Positions 6,986-15,667 of a stretch of DNA of 64,000 bases are shown piece by piece. The stretch is taken from NCBI GenBank assembly GCA_023391375.1, contig JAEWBB010000011.1, forward strand, positions 355,364 to 419,363, read 5' to 3'. This DNA is from Pseudomonadota bacterium (GTDB taxonomy: Bacteria > Pseudomonadota > Alphaproteobacteria > Sphingomonadales > Sphingomonadaceae). Every line of letters begins with the position of its first letter. The stretch's first letter is position 1. Under the pieces are notes generated by a model. It was not told the origin of the DNA and ran no database searches. It saw only the letters and a program-made list of their open reading frames with translations. The position numbers and the translations under genes are program-made.

Positions 6986-9133
6986 CTAGGGGAGCGGCCT
7001 TGACCGCGCAAGAGGCCGCCACGGGTGCTGGCCAAGCCGCGCCGCCACCGTATCGACCAGCGGCGCCTGTCCGAGCCTGATCGTCAGCCCGCCGGTGGAC
7101 TCGAGCGCGGGCCGATCGAGCTTGAGCCAGCGCGGCGTGCATCCGCGGGGAAGGAAACGGTCGGCAATCACGATATCAGAGTTTGCGCATGCGCCGGTCA
7201 GTTCGCGCCAAGCAATGCTATCGCGGGTGCGGATGGCCAAGACGCGCCAGGCGCGCCCTTCCCTCACCACGTCGGCGACGCACGCATCGCGGCTGCAGCG
7301 CGTGCCCGGCAGGGACTGCCAGAAGCCCGGAACGCCGTCGAACGCCGCGGTCTCGCTGACCAGGTCGGTGGTAAAATCGCCGGTCCGCTCACGCAGCAGC
7401 AACGGCCGCCCGTCCGGAGTCAGGATCGCCACATGGCGCCCGTCTCCGCTGACAAGCAAGTCGGGCGTCTTCGCGCTTGCGGCCCACGCCGCGCCGAAGA
7501 GGATGGGTGCGACTCCCCAAATCCGGACCTTGCCGATCCAGAGCACGCACCAAAGCCCGCCGATGACCATGGATGCCAAGGCGAAGGGAGGCATGTTGGG
7601 CAACGTCGCCACCGACCCTTCCGCCGACGCGACGAAGTGGGCCAGCGCGATCAACCGACCGATGGCCCAGCCGGCGAGCGACCACGCGGGACCGCCCAGG
7701 CCGACGGGTTCGGCCAGAAGCGCGAGGAATTCGAGCGGCATGACGACGAAGGTCGTCCAGGGGATGGCGAGCATGTTCGCCCCCACCGCGTAGAGCCCCG
7801 CGCGGTGGAAATGGTAGAGGGTCAGCGGCATCAACGCAGCCTCGACCACCAGCCCGGTCGCCAGCAGGCCGGCGAGGCCTCGAAGGGTCCGCGCCGCGAA
7901 GCCCTCTTCCCGCTTCGACAGCCATCGGCGGGCCCACGCCGATCCGTGGAGGGCGACAATCGCTGCCGCCGCGGTGAAGGAAAGCTGGAAACTGACGCCG
8001 ACCAGGGCCTCCGGCCGAAAGATCAGCACCACTAGTGCGCCGCTAGCGACCAGGCGCATGCTGATCGCGTCCCTTCCCAATGCGATCCCAAGGAGGACCA
8101 AAAGCGCAGCGACGCAGCTGCGAACGGTGGGCACCTGCATCCCGGTGAGTAGAGTGTAGCCGATACCCGCCGCAGCACCCGCTCCGGCGGCGACCAGCAC
8201 GAGGTTGAACCGCAGGGCCATCCTCTCGCTCAACGCCAGCAGTCTAAGTGCGAGGAACATCGCCGCGCCGACGACCGCCGCAATGTGAAGGCCGCTGACC
8301 GACAGAAGATGCGTCAGCCCCGATCGTCGCATCGCATCCGCGTCCTCGTCGGGCACCGCGGCTTGTGTGCCGGTGACCAGCGCCGTCGCGATTCCCGCCT
8401 CGGCGCCGTCGAGTTGGTCGGCGATGTTCTCCTCGAGCCCGTGCCGCACCCGGTCGAGTGGCGGCGCATGCCCGGATTCGACGATCGACGGCATCCCCAG
8501 CGCCTTTCCGACCGCGCCGATGCCGGCGAACCAGCTGTCGCGCGCAAAATCATGGGTGCCGGGAAAGACCATCGGCGGTGGGGGCTGGAGCCGCGCTTTC
8601 ATCCTGACCTTGCCGCCGCGCCCAAGCGCCGCGCCCGTGTCTTCCGGGACGGTCACGCGAATGCGCGGCGGGAGAGTGGGATCCGTAAGCGATAGTGTCA
8701 GCCGCGCATCGCCCTTCGCCGCGCGTAATTCGACCTTCTCGACGCGTCCTTCGAATTCGACGACCTTCGGCCGATCCAGGACTGGTGCGGCGACACGTTC
8801 CGATCGGAGCCACGCCCAGCCCAGACCCAAGGCCATGGCCAGGCCGGCCAGCAACAGGGCCCGTCCCGTCCGCCGTCCGAAGACGCTGCCCGCGGCTGCC
8901 AGTCCCAGGCTGACGATGGCAAAACCAACCCAGCCGCGTGCGTCGCCGATGACGAACCAAGCGGCGATACCGACCGCGAGGGCCACGACCAACCATGCCG
9001 GAAGCTGGGCACGCTCGCGTTCGAGGAAGGTTTCGATCGTCTCGAAAAGCGCGGAAACGCGGGGCGCGAATAATGGGCGCCGTGCCGGTTCCGGCGGCGC
9101 GACCACTATGCTAGGGGCGCTCGTCCAGTCCAT
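6986..9133 (-). CDS. ComEC/Rec2-family membrane protein
   Basis: Polytopic membrane protein related to the DNA-uptake channel ComEC. It is 715 aa from the ATG at 9133; an upstream ATG at 9172 is possible but leaves only 8 bases to the divergent gltX. N-terminal membrane helices (about 45-110) are followed by a DUF4131-like periplasmic region. Then comes the Competence domain with its hallmark GLTHLLSVSGLHIAAVV near residue 265 and about eight further helices. The C-terminal 170 residues (from GDGRHVAILTPDGRPLLL) sit where ComEC has a metallo-beta-lactamase domain, but no HxHxDH motif is visible, so this part looks catalytically dead. A role in natural transformation is inferred from family. 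Confidence 0.88.
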   Translation of the reverse strand: MDWTSAPSIVVAPPEPARRPLFAPRVSALFETIETFLERERAQLPAWLVVALAVGIAAWFVIGDARGWVGFAIVSLGLAAAGSVFGRRTGRALLLAGLAMALGLGWAWLRSERVAAPVLDRPKVVEFEGRVEKVELRAAKGDARLTLSLTDPTLPPRIRVTVPEDTGAALGRGGKVRMKARLQPPPPMVFPGTHDFARDSWFAGIGAVGKALGMPSIVESGHAPPLDRVRHGLEENIADQLDGAEAGIATALVTGTQAAVPDEDADAMRRSGLTHLLSVSGLHIAAVVGAAMFLALRLLALSERMALRFNLVLVAAGAGAAAGIGYTLLTGMQVPTVRSCVAALLVLLGIALGRDAISMRLVASGALVVLIFRPEALVGVSFQLSFTAAAAIVALHGSAWARRWLSKREEGFAARTLRGLAGLLATGLVVEAALMPLTLYHFHRAGLYAVGANMLAIPWTTFVVMPLEFLALLAEPVGLGGPAWSLAGWAIGRLIALAHFVASAEGSVATLPNMPPFALASMVIGGLWCVLWIGKVRIWGVAPILFGAAWAASAKTPDLLVSGDGRHVAILTPDGRPLLLRERTGDFTTDLVSETAAFDGVPGFWQSLPGTRCSRDACVADVVREGRAWRVLAIRTRDSIAWRELTGACANSDIVIADRFLPRGCTPRWLKLDRPALESTGGLTIRLGQAPLVDTVAARLGQHPWRPLARSRPLP

Positions 9134-9180
9134 CGGCTGGCGCAGAGAAGAGCAAAGAGCGCCCAAACGCAAGCGAGAAG

Positions 9181-10602
9181 ATGTTGTCCGAACCGAGCCC
9201 CAAAATTCCCGGCGTCGTCACCCGCTTCGCGCCTTCGCCCACCGGCTACCTGCACATCGGCGGCGCTCGCACCGCGCTCTTCAACTGGCTGTTTGCTCGC
9301 CATCATGGCGGTAAATATCTGTTGCGGATCGAGGACACCGACCGCGCGCGCTCCACCGATAGCGCGATCGAGGCGATTTTCGACGGGCTGCGCTGGCTTG
9401 GCCTGGACGGCGATGAGCCGGCTATCTTCCAGTTCGAACGGTCGAGTCGCCACGCGGAAGTGGCGCAGGCCTTGCTCGACGCCGGCCACGCCTATCGATG
9501 CTACCTCACCCCCGACGAACTTCAGGCGCGCCGCGAAAAGGCACAGGCCGAGCGCAAGCCGTTCCGCATCGACAGCGAATGGCGCGACCGGACGCCGGCC
9601 GCCGGCGAGGACGGCAAGCCCTTCGTCGTCCGAATTAAGGCGCCGAAGGATGGCGATACGGTCATCCGCGACTTGGTGCAGGGCGAGGTGAAGGTTGCCA
9701 ACGCCGAAGTCGACGACTTCGTCCTGCTCCGCTCGGACGGCACCCCGACCTACATGTTGGCGGTGGTGGTCGACGACCATGACATGGGCGTCACCCACGT
9801 CATCCGCGGCGACGACCATCTCAACAATGCCTTCCGCCAACTGGCGATCATTCGCGGCATGGGTTGGATCGAGCCGACCTACGCCCACGTCCCGCTGATC
9901 CACGGCAACGATGGCGCCAAGCTGTCGAAGCGCCACGGTGCCCTCGGCGTCGACGCTTATCGCGACGAAATGGGCATTCTTCCCGAAGCGCTGTCCAATT
10001 ACCTTCTCCGGCTCGGCTGGGGACATGGCGACGACGAAATCATCAGCCGCGAGCAGGCAGTCGAATGGTTCGACATCGACCATGTCGGCAAGTCGCCGTC
10101 GCGGTTCGACACGAAAAAGCTGCTCAACCTCAACGGCCATTACCTGCGCGAAGCGGACGACGACCGGCTGGCGGCGCTGGTCGCGCCGAAGCTCGACCTC
10201 GACGCCGATGACACCGCCCTTCTCTCGCGGGCCATGCCGGAACTCAAGGCGCGCGCCCATGATCTCAACGAGTTGGCCGACGGCGCGACCTTCCTGTTCG
10301 CGTCCCGTCCGCTCAATCTTGACGAGAAAGCGGCAGCCCTCGTTACCGACGAGGCACGGCCGCTTCTTGCTGCAGCGCACGCAACCCTTTCGGCCCTTGC
10401 GGATTGGAGCCACGATCCGCTCGATGCTGCGGTGCGAAAGGTTGCAGAAGACCACGAAGTTAAGCTAGGCAAACTTGCCCAGCCGCTCCGCGCGGCGCTC
10501 ACGGGCAAGACGACCTCGCCGGGCATTTTCGACGTGCTGCTACTTCTCGGCCGCGACGAAAGCCTCGCCCGCATCGCCGACCAAATGGAGCCGACCTCAT
10601 GA
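9181..10602 (+). CDS. gltX: Glutamate--tRNA ligase
   Basis: Class I aminoacyl-tRNA synthetase charging tRNA-Glu. 473 aa, normal length. The ATP-binding HIGH-type signature appears as GYLHIGGARTALFNW (residues 22-36) and the second signature as KLSKRHGALGVDAY (about 247). The intervening region has the zinc-free insertion typical of alphaproteobacteria. Helical anticodon-binding domains occupy about 320-473. It is divergent from comEC and its last bases overlap the start of gltA (ATGA at 10599-10602), giving translational coupling. Alphaproteobacteria often carry two gltX genes; whether this is the only copy cannot be seen here. Confidence 0.96.
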   Translation: MLSEPSPKIPGVVTRFAPSPTGYLHIGGARTALFNWLFARHHGGKYLLRIEDTDRARSTDSAIEAIFDGLRWLGLDGDEPAIFQFERSSRHAEVAQALLDAGHAYRCYLTPDELQARREKAQAERKPFRIDSEWRDRTPAAGEDGKPFVVRIKAPKDGDTVIRDLVQGEVKVANAEVDDFVLLRSDGTPTYMLAVVVDDHDMGVTHVIRGDDHLNNAFRQLAIIRGMGWIEPTYAHVPLIHGNDGAKLSKRHGALGVDAYRDEMGILPEALSNYLLRLGWGHGDDEIISREQAVEWFDIDHVGKSPSRFDTKKLLNLNGHYLREADDDRLAALVAPKLDLDADDTALLSRAMPELKARAHDLNELADGATFLFASRPLNLDEKAAALVTDEARPLLAAAHATLSALADWSHDPLDAAVRKVAEDHEVKLGKLAQPLRAALTGKTTSPGIFDVLLLLGRDESLARIADQMEPTS

Positions 10603-11885
10603 CCGACAAGACCGTCAACATCGCCGCCGACGGCAAGGACCAGGCCTATCCGGTCCTCGAAGGGTCGGTCGGTCCGGACGTCGTCGATATCCGCAAGTTT
10701 TACGGCCAGACCGGGATGTTTACCTACGATCCGGGCTTTACCTCGACCGCGTCGTGCCAGAGTGCAATCACCTTCATCGACGGCGACGAAGGCATCCTGC
10801 TTCACCGCGGCTACCCGATCGACCAGCTGGCCGAGCAGTCCACTTTTATGGAAGTCGCTTACCTTTTGCTTCACGGCGACCTGCCGACCGGCGATGAGCT
10901 GAAGGAATTCGACTACACGATCAGCCGCCACACCATGGTGCACGAGCAGCTGGCGACCTTCTTCCGCGGTTTCCGGCGTGATGCGCACCCGATGGCGATC
11001 ATGTGCGGCGTGGTCGGGGCGCTGTCGGCCTTCTACCATGACAGCACCGACATCACCGATCCGCAGCAGCGCCTGATCGCCTCTCACCGGATGATCGCGA
11101 AGATGCCGACGCTGGCGGCGATGGCTTACAAGTACAGCATCGGGCAGCCGTTCCTCTACCCGGACAATTCGCTCAGCTACGTCGGCAATTTCCTGCGCAT
11201 GACCTTCGGCGTCCCGGCCGAGGAATATCAGGTCAATCCGATCATCGAACGCGCGATGGACCGGATTTTCATCCTCCACGCTGATCATGAGCAGAACGCC
11301 TCCACCTCGACCGTGCGTCTCGCCGGTTCGTCGGGTGCCAACCCGTTCGCCTGCATGGCCGCCGGCATCGCATGCCTGTGGGGCCCGGCGCATGGCGGCG
11401 CCAACGAGGCCGCGCTCAACATGCTGCGCGAAATCGGCGACGTGAAGCGAATCCCGGAATATATCGCTCGCGCGAAGGACAAGAACGACCCGTTCCGCCT
11501 GATGGGCTTCGGCCACCGCGTCTATAAGAATTTCGACCCGCGCGCGAAGGTGATGAAGCAGACCGCGGACGAGGTGCTCAAGGAACTCAACCTTTCCGAT
11601 CCGGTGCTCGACGTCGCCAAGGAACTCGAGCGGATCGCCCTCTCGGACGACTATTTCATCGAGAAGAAGCTCTATCCGAACGTCGATTTCTATTCGGGCG
11701 TCATTCTCAACGCGATCGGCTTCCCGACCGAAATGTTCACCGTGCTGTTCGCGCTTGCCCGCACCGTCGGCTGGGTCGCGCAATGGAACGAGATGATTTC
11801 GGATCCTGAGCAGAAGATCGGCCGTCCGCGCCAGCTCTACGTCGGCGCCACCAGCCGCGATTACGTCGGCATCGGCGAGCGCTAG
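10599..11885 (+). CDS. gltA: Citrate synthase (type I, hexameric class)
   Basis: Condenses acetyl-CoA and oxaloacetate, the entry step of the TCA cycle. The 428-aa length and N-terminal beta-strand extension (residues 1-50) mark the Gram-negative hexameric form, which is usually NADH-sensitive. Catalytic histidines are in WGPAHGGANEAALNML and MGFGHRVYKNFDPRAK, with the aspartate in YPNVDFYSG. It is coupled to gltX by a 4-base overlap. It converges with the kinase-like gene on the other strand, the two coding ends overlapping by four bases (11882-11885), leaving no room for a terminator outside the genes. Confidence 0.97.
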   Translation: MTDKTVNIAADGKDQAYPVLEGSVGPDVVDIRKFYGQTGMFTYDPGFTSTASCQSAITFIDGDEGILLHRGYPIDQLAEQSTFMEVAYLLLHGDLPTGDELKEFDYTISRHTMVHEQLATFFRGFRRDAHPMAIMCGVVGALSAFYHDSTDITDPQQRLIASHRMIAKMPTLAAMAYKYSIGQPFLYPDNSLSYVGNFLRMTFGVPAEEYQVNPIIERAMDRIFILHADHEQNASTSTVRLAGSSGANPFACMAAGIACLWGPAHGGANEAALNMLREIGDVKRIPEYIARAKDKNDPFRLMGFGHRVYKNFDPRAKVMKQTADEVLKELNLSDPVLDVAKELERIALSDDYFIEKKLYPNVDFYSGVILNAIGFPTEMFTVLFALARTVGWVAQWNEMISDPEQKIGRPRQLYVGATSRDYVGIGER

Positions 11886-13219
11886 GCGCGGTCGAGTTCG
11901 AGCGTGAAGCGCGCCCCTTCGCCGGGCGCGCTGACCAGCGAGATTTCCCCGCCCATGGCCCGGGCAAGCCGGCGCGAGATGGCGAGGCCGAGGCCGGTGC
12001 CTTGTGCTGCAAGTTCGGGCGAGCCCGTCTGTTCGTAGCGCTCGAAGATGCGTGCCTGGTCGGCGCGGGAAATGCCCGGTCCCTGGTCGGCGATCGTCAG
12101 CAGGACGCGCTTGCTGTGTTCGTCGAACACGACCGCCACCGTGCCGCCATCAGGGGAATGACGCACTGCGTTGCCGAGGATATTGGCGACGATCTGGACG
12201 ATCCCGCGGCGTTCACCGCGAACTTCCAGCGGGGTATCGGGATCGAACGTTTCGATCGACACGCCCCGGCGCTCCGCTATGGGCCGGACCAGCGCCACCG
12301 CTTCGACGACCGCGGCACCAAGGTCGATCGGCTCCACTTCGCTTCCCGCGTCGCGGCTCATCGACCGGATCACTTCCAACAGGTGGCGGCCAGCCGCGGC
12401 GATGTCGCTCGCATAGCCGGCATAATCGCTTCGCAGTGGCCCGTCGCTGCGTTCGACGATCCGGTCCGCGGCATCGATGATCAGGTCGAGCGGCGAGCGC
12501 ATCGCCGAATCGATTGCCTCGTCGAGCATGTCGGCGGCTTCCTCCGCTGCGGCGTCGTCACCACCTTCTCGCTTCGCGACCCCGCTAAAGCCAGTGAAGC
12601 GGCCATCGGGCCCTAGCGATGCCGTTCCCGTCAGGACGATCGTGGGTCCTCCCCTGCGCGGTTCGACTTTCTGCCCGGCAAAATCCTCGCGCGAGGCCAG
12701 CGCCGCCAGCAACGGGAGCGAGCCATCCTCGTCTTCGATCAGGCGAAAAAGGCGTGTGAGGGGGAGTCCCCGCCACTCGTCGACGTCGACCAGCGCGCTA
12801 AAGCCGTCCGCCAGATCGGTCACGGCGAGGCTGGCATCGACCGCCCAGTGAAGCGGCTCGGGTTCGTTCGCTTCGGTCGCATCCTGGTCCACATCGAGCC
12901 GGGCAGTACGATCGAGGCGCGCGGGGCTGGCCGGCCGCTCGCTCACCCGCTCAACAGTCAGCGTGACGCCATCGGCATCGGGGTCAGCGCGGACCCAAAG
13001 GTCAAGGTCGTGCTCGTCATCCGCCGCGAGCACAGGGCGCGACAGCGCGACCATCAAGGACTGCGCGGAACGCGCGAGCGATGCCAGTTGCGGGACCGCA
13101 ATCGGCTGGCCGACGCTTGATCCGGCGGCGAGTTGCAGGCTCGCGATTGGCGGATCCGCCGCTACCAGCATCCCGTCACGGTCGACCCTGGCCGTGACCC
13201 GCTCTGCCGCTTCAGTCAC
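11882..13219 (-). CDS. Histidine-kinase-like protein without the phospho-acceptor His
   Basis: The C-terminal half is an intact HATPase domain: N box NILGNAVRHS, G1 box DQGPGIS, F box IFERYEQ and G2 box GTGLGLAI. The preceding dimerisation helix reads EAIDSAMRSPLDLII, where kinases have HELRTPL-type sequence; the position of the histidine is a serine (codon at 12506-12508). No membrane helix or standard PAS domain is obvious in the N-terminal 200 residues. The start is uncertain: GTG at 13219 couples tightly to the upstream DUF2336 gene (8-base overlap), while an ATG at 13297 and a GTG at 13246 are also open. Likely a pseudokinase or ATP-binding regulator paired with DUF2336; function is inferred. 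Confidence 0.8.
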   Translation of the reverse strand: MTEAAERVTARVDRDGMLVAADPPIASLQLAAGSSVGQPIAVPQLASLARSAQSLMVALSRPVLAADDEHDLDLWVRADPDADGVTLTVERVSERPASPARLDRTARLDVDQDATEANEPEPLHWAVDASLAVTDLADGFSALVDVDEWRGLPLTRLFRLIEDEDGSLPLLAALASREDFAGQKVEPRRGGPTIVLTGTASLGPDGRFTGFSGVAKREGGDDAAAEEAADMLDEAIDSAMRSPLDLIIDAADRIVERSDGPLRSDYAGYASDIAAAGRHLLEVIRSMSRDAGSEVEPIDLGAAVVEAVALVRPIAERRGVSIETFDPDTPLEVRGERRGIVQIVANILGNAVRHSPDGGTVAVVFDEHSKRVLLTIADQGPGISRADQARIFERYEQTGSPELAAQGTGLGLAISRRLARAMGGEISLVSAPGEGARFTLELDRA

Positions 13220-14249
13220 GGTGTTCGATCCAGCGAAGCGCGTCACGATATGACGGGGGCAATCGGAACCAGCGCCGCCGCTCTTCAACCTCGGCATTGG
13301 TCAGGCCATCGAAGATGCTGATCGCGGAAGCCGGGTCGGGGATTCCAAGAGAATCGCCCAGCGTCGCGAGGAGTCGAGCGGCTGCCGATCGCTCGGATCC
13401 GGCCAGCCGGGCAAGCAACATCACTTCCCTCGGCCCTTCCTCGGCCAACAGGCACCAGCCCGTGCTCGGATCGATCCCGGCGCGAAGCGCAAGCAGTGCC
13501 GCCACCAATCCCGCTTCCCCGTCGACGCAAAGCCGGTCGAATTCCGTACTGTCGTCACGTTGCGCGGCGCGCATCGCGGTCGCTAACGACACCGACTGGC
13601 GATCGAGACCTTGGTCAGGAGAGCGACGCGACAAGAGCATGTCGGCAGCGCGGGCCATGTCCTCGTCTGCGTCCTGTCCGGCGAGCTCGGCCTCGATCCT
13701 CGCCGTCGCCGCCAGTCGGAAGACCAAGTCGCGGGCATCGGCTTCGGGCAAGTCGTCAAAATCGATGCCGATCCGTCCAAACCGATCGCGGCGTCGTCCA
13801 CGGGCGACCGTCAGCGCCATGGCCGCGACCGCGACGCCTTCGTCCGCATCGGCGACGAGCTGGTCGACCGAGCCGCGTCCGTCGGCCGAGCGGCGACCGC
13901 CCGCCATCAACCGCTGTTCATCGCTTCGGCGAACAAGCAGCGCGACCAGCCCGTCGCTCGCCAATCCCCCCTCGCTCCACAGGCGCGCGGCAATTTGCTG
14001 GCGGACCGGCTCGATCCGCGCCGTCAGCAAGGGCTGCACCAAGGCCAGCAATTCATCGGCCAGGCTATCGATCAGGCCGGCCAGCATCGCCCCCATCAGG
14101 GCCCGTTCCTGCTCGCTCAACCGGTGCGCGTCGTCGAGGAAGAAATCGGCCCGGATGGAATCCAGCCGGCCCCGTTCCCGCGGGAGCGCAGGCGTCGTGG
14201 TTCGGTTCGCCGCGGGCGCGGCGATGGGCCATTCGACGGGCATCATCAT
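13212..14249 (-). CDS. DUF2336 domain protein
   Basis: A 345-aa soluble, helix-rich protein. Repeated short helical units with Ala/Leu/Arg-rich faces (for example SEQERALMGAMLAGLIDSLA and DEGVAVAAMALTVARG) fit the DUF2336 family found next to signalling genes in alphaproteobacteria. No catalytic motif is visible. The first three codons are Met (MMMPVEW), so the exact start may be 14249, 14246 or 14243. Its end overlaps the start of the histidine-kinase-like gene, so the two are probably made together as a signalling pair; that link is inference from gene order. Confidence 0.8.
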   Translation of the reverse strand: MMMPVEWPIAAPAANRTTTPALPRERGRLDSIRADFFLDDAHRLSEQERALMGAMLAGLIDSLADELLALVQPLLTARIEPVRQQIAARLWSEGGLASDGLVALLVRRSDEQRLMAGGRRSADGRGSVDQLVADADEGVAVAAMALTVARGRRRDRFGRIGIDFDDLPEADARDLVFRLAATARIEAELAGQDADEDMARAADMLLSRRSPDQGLDRQSVSLATAMRAAQRDDSTEFDRLCVDGEAGLVAALLALRAGIDPSTGWCLLAEEGPREVMLLARLAGSERSAAARLLATLGDSLGIPDPASAISIFDGLTNAEVEERRRWFRLPPSYRDALRWIEHRD

Positions 14250-14282
14250 GAGTGCGTTAACACGCGAGCGTTTAACTGGTCT

Positions 14283-15482
14283 CTAACGCTGCGGTGACTG
14301 TCCCAATCCGTGACGGATATGCTGCAGGACGAAGAAACTGACGGCAGCATAAAGCGCGGCCAGGCCAAGAAAGACGGGCCAGCGGGACAGGAAGGCGAAC
14401 GGGATCGCCAGGAAGATGAGGTTGCGGCGAGCGAAGAGCCACTGGCCGCCGGCCAACTCCGCGTCCGAGCGTTCGATTCGACCGGCTTCGGCAAAGGCCA
14501 GCGCGCTGAGCGCCGCCACCATCGCGCCCCATCCCGATCCGTTGCGCGCCTCGAACCAGCCGAGCGCCAGAAGCGCAAGGCCGGCAGCCGGCCATAGCAA
14601 CCTCAGGGCAAGCAAATGGGATGGGAGCGGCCGCAAGCGCAGCATCGCCAAGCGTTTGGCCACGAGGTCGAGCGGCGTCGACAGAACGAGCAGGGCCACC
14701 CCCGCGGCCGCCCATCCCCGCGTAAAGCAGAAGGCCCCCGCGAGCATCAGGACGATCGCCGTCCATAGGAGTGCTACGGGCCGAATACGGCTTTCCATCA
14801 GCCGCTCGGTGCTCGCCTCCTCGACCACAGGCAGGATAAAGCGCGCCACGGCATCGCTCCGTTGGCCGCGCGAGGCCACCAGCAGACGCCGTTCAAAATT
14901 GACGATCGAGATATGGTCTTCGGCCAGGAACGGGCCGGCGCCTTCGCCGACCCGCGCCGGCTCGAGCGCGACATTGGCCTGGATCGCGCGCCGCAGGAGG
15001 GTCGACTGGATGTCCCAGTCCCCCAGCATCGCGGCGGTTGCGCCGACCATGCCTGCATCCAGTCTGGCGAGGCCGGCCCAGCGCCGGGCACCGTCGATCC
15101 GTTCGAACGCCTGGTGCGGTTCGTCATCCGGGACGGTCAGGATCCGCGATTCGTCCCCTTCGACAAGCCGGGTAAGGGCTTCCAGGTCGGGAATGACGCC
15201 ATCGGCCAAGAGCAACAAGTCGCTGCCCGCCTCGAACCGGCTCGCCGCCTCGGCCGCGTCGCTTACGGCGACGATGCTGATCCCGTCCGATCGCAACCGC
15301 TCGAACGCCAGCTGCAACGCCGGCGGAATTTTCTCGACGTAGACGATGATCGGCGCGGCGCCGGCCGAAGCCAGGCATCGCGCCTGATAGTCGAGCAGCG
15401 CCTCCCCAGCGAGGGGAAGCAAGGCACGAAGCCCGCCCGCATCGTCTTCCTGATAGGCGCCAATCAGCGCGCCAATCGCCAT
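14283..15482 (-). CDS. Membrane protein with nucleotidyltransferase-like N-terminal domain
   Basis: A 399-aa protein in two parts. Residues 1-215 look like a sugar-phosphate nucleotidyltransferase fold (alternating strands and helices, LLPLAGEALLDYQARCLASAG, DLLLLADGVIP), but the usual Gly-rich N-terminal motif with its Arg and Lys is replaced by GALIGAYQEDDAGGL. Residues 235-399 hold about six membrane helices. The loop STPLDLVAKRLAMLRLRPL recalls a worn-down CDP-alcohol phosphotransferase motif, though the aspartates are not in register. Overall layout resembles inositol-phosphate cytidylyltransferase/phosphotransferase fusions, with active sites probably lost. Function unknown. It lies upstream of the DUF2336 gene on the same strand (33-base gap). 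Confidence 0.65.
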   Translation of the reverse strand: MAIGALIGAYQEDDAGGLRALLPLAGEALLDYQARCLASAGAAPIIVYVEKIPPALQLAFERLRSDGISIVAVSDAAEAASRFEAGSDLLLLADGVIPDLEALTRLVEGDESRILTVPDDEPHQAFERIDGARRWAGLARLDAGMVGATAAMLGDWDIQSTLLRRAIQANVALEPARVGEGAGPFLAEDHISIVNFERRLLVASRGQRSDAVARFILPVVEEASTERLMESRIRPVALLWTAIVLMLAGAFCFTRGWAAAGVALLVLSTPLDLVAKRLAMLRLRPLPSHLLALRLLWPAAGLALLALGWFEARNGSGWGAMVAALSALAFAEAGRIERSDAELAGGQWLFARRNLIFLAIPFAFLSRWPVFLGLAALYAAVSFFVLQHIRHGLGQSPQR

Positions 15483-15667
15483 TCACGCTCCCCTCGTGGT
15501 CGAACCCCTCCCTGCCCCATGCGCGTCGGCGAAAACAACCCCTCGCGATACGGGCTTTGCGCTTTGCTTGGAGCTCAAAATTGGTAAACTCCCTCGTCAT
15601 GACCCACCCGAGCCGCACGGGCGCCGACCAAGAGGCGCACTTCGAACCGCTGGAACAGGAAGGCAGC

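Noticed and set aside
10140..11783. 547-codon minus-strand frame opposite gltA
   Set aside because: Lies against an unmistakable citrate synthase and has no recognisable domain.
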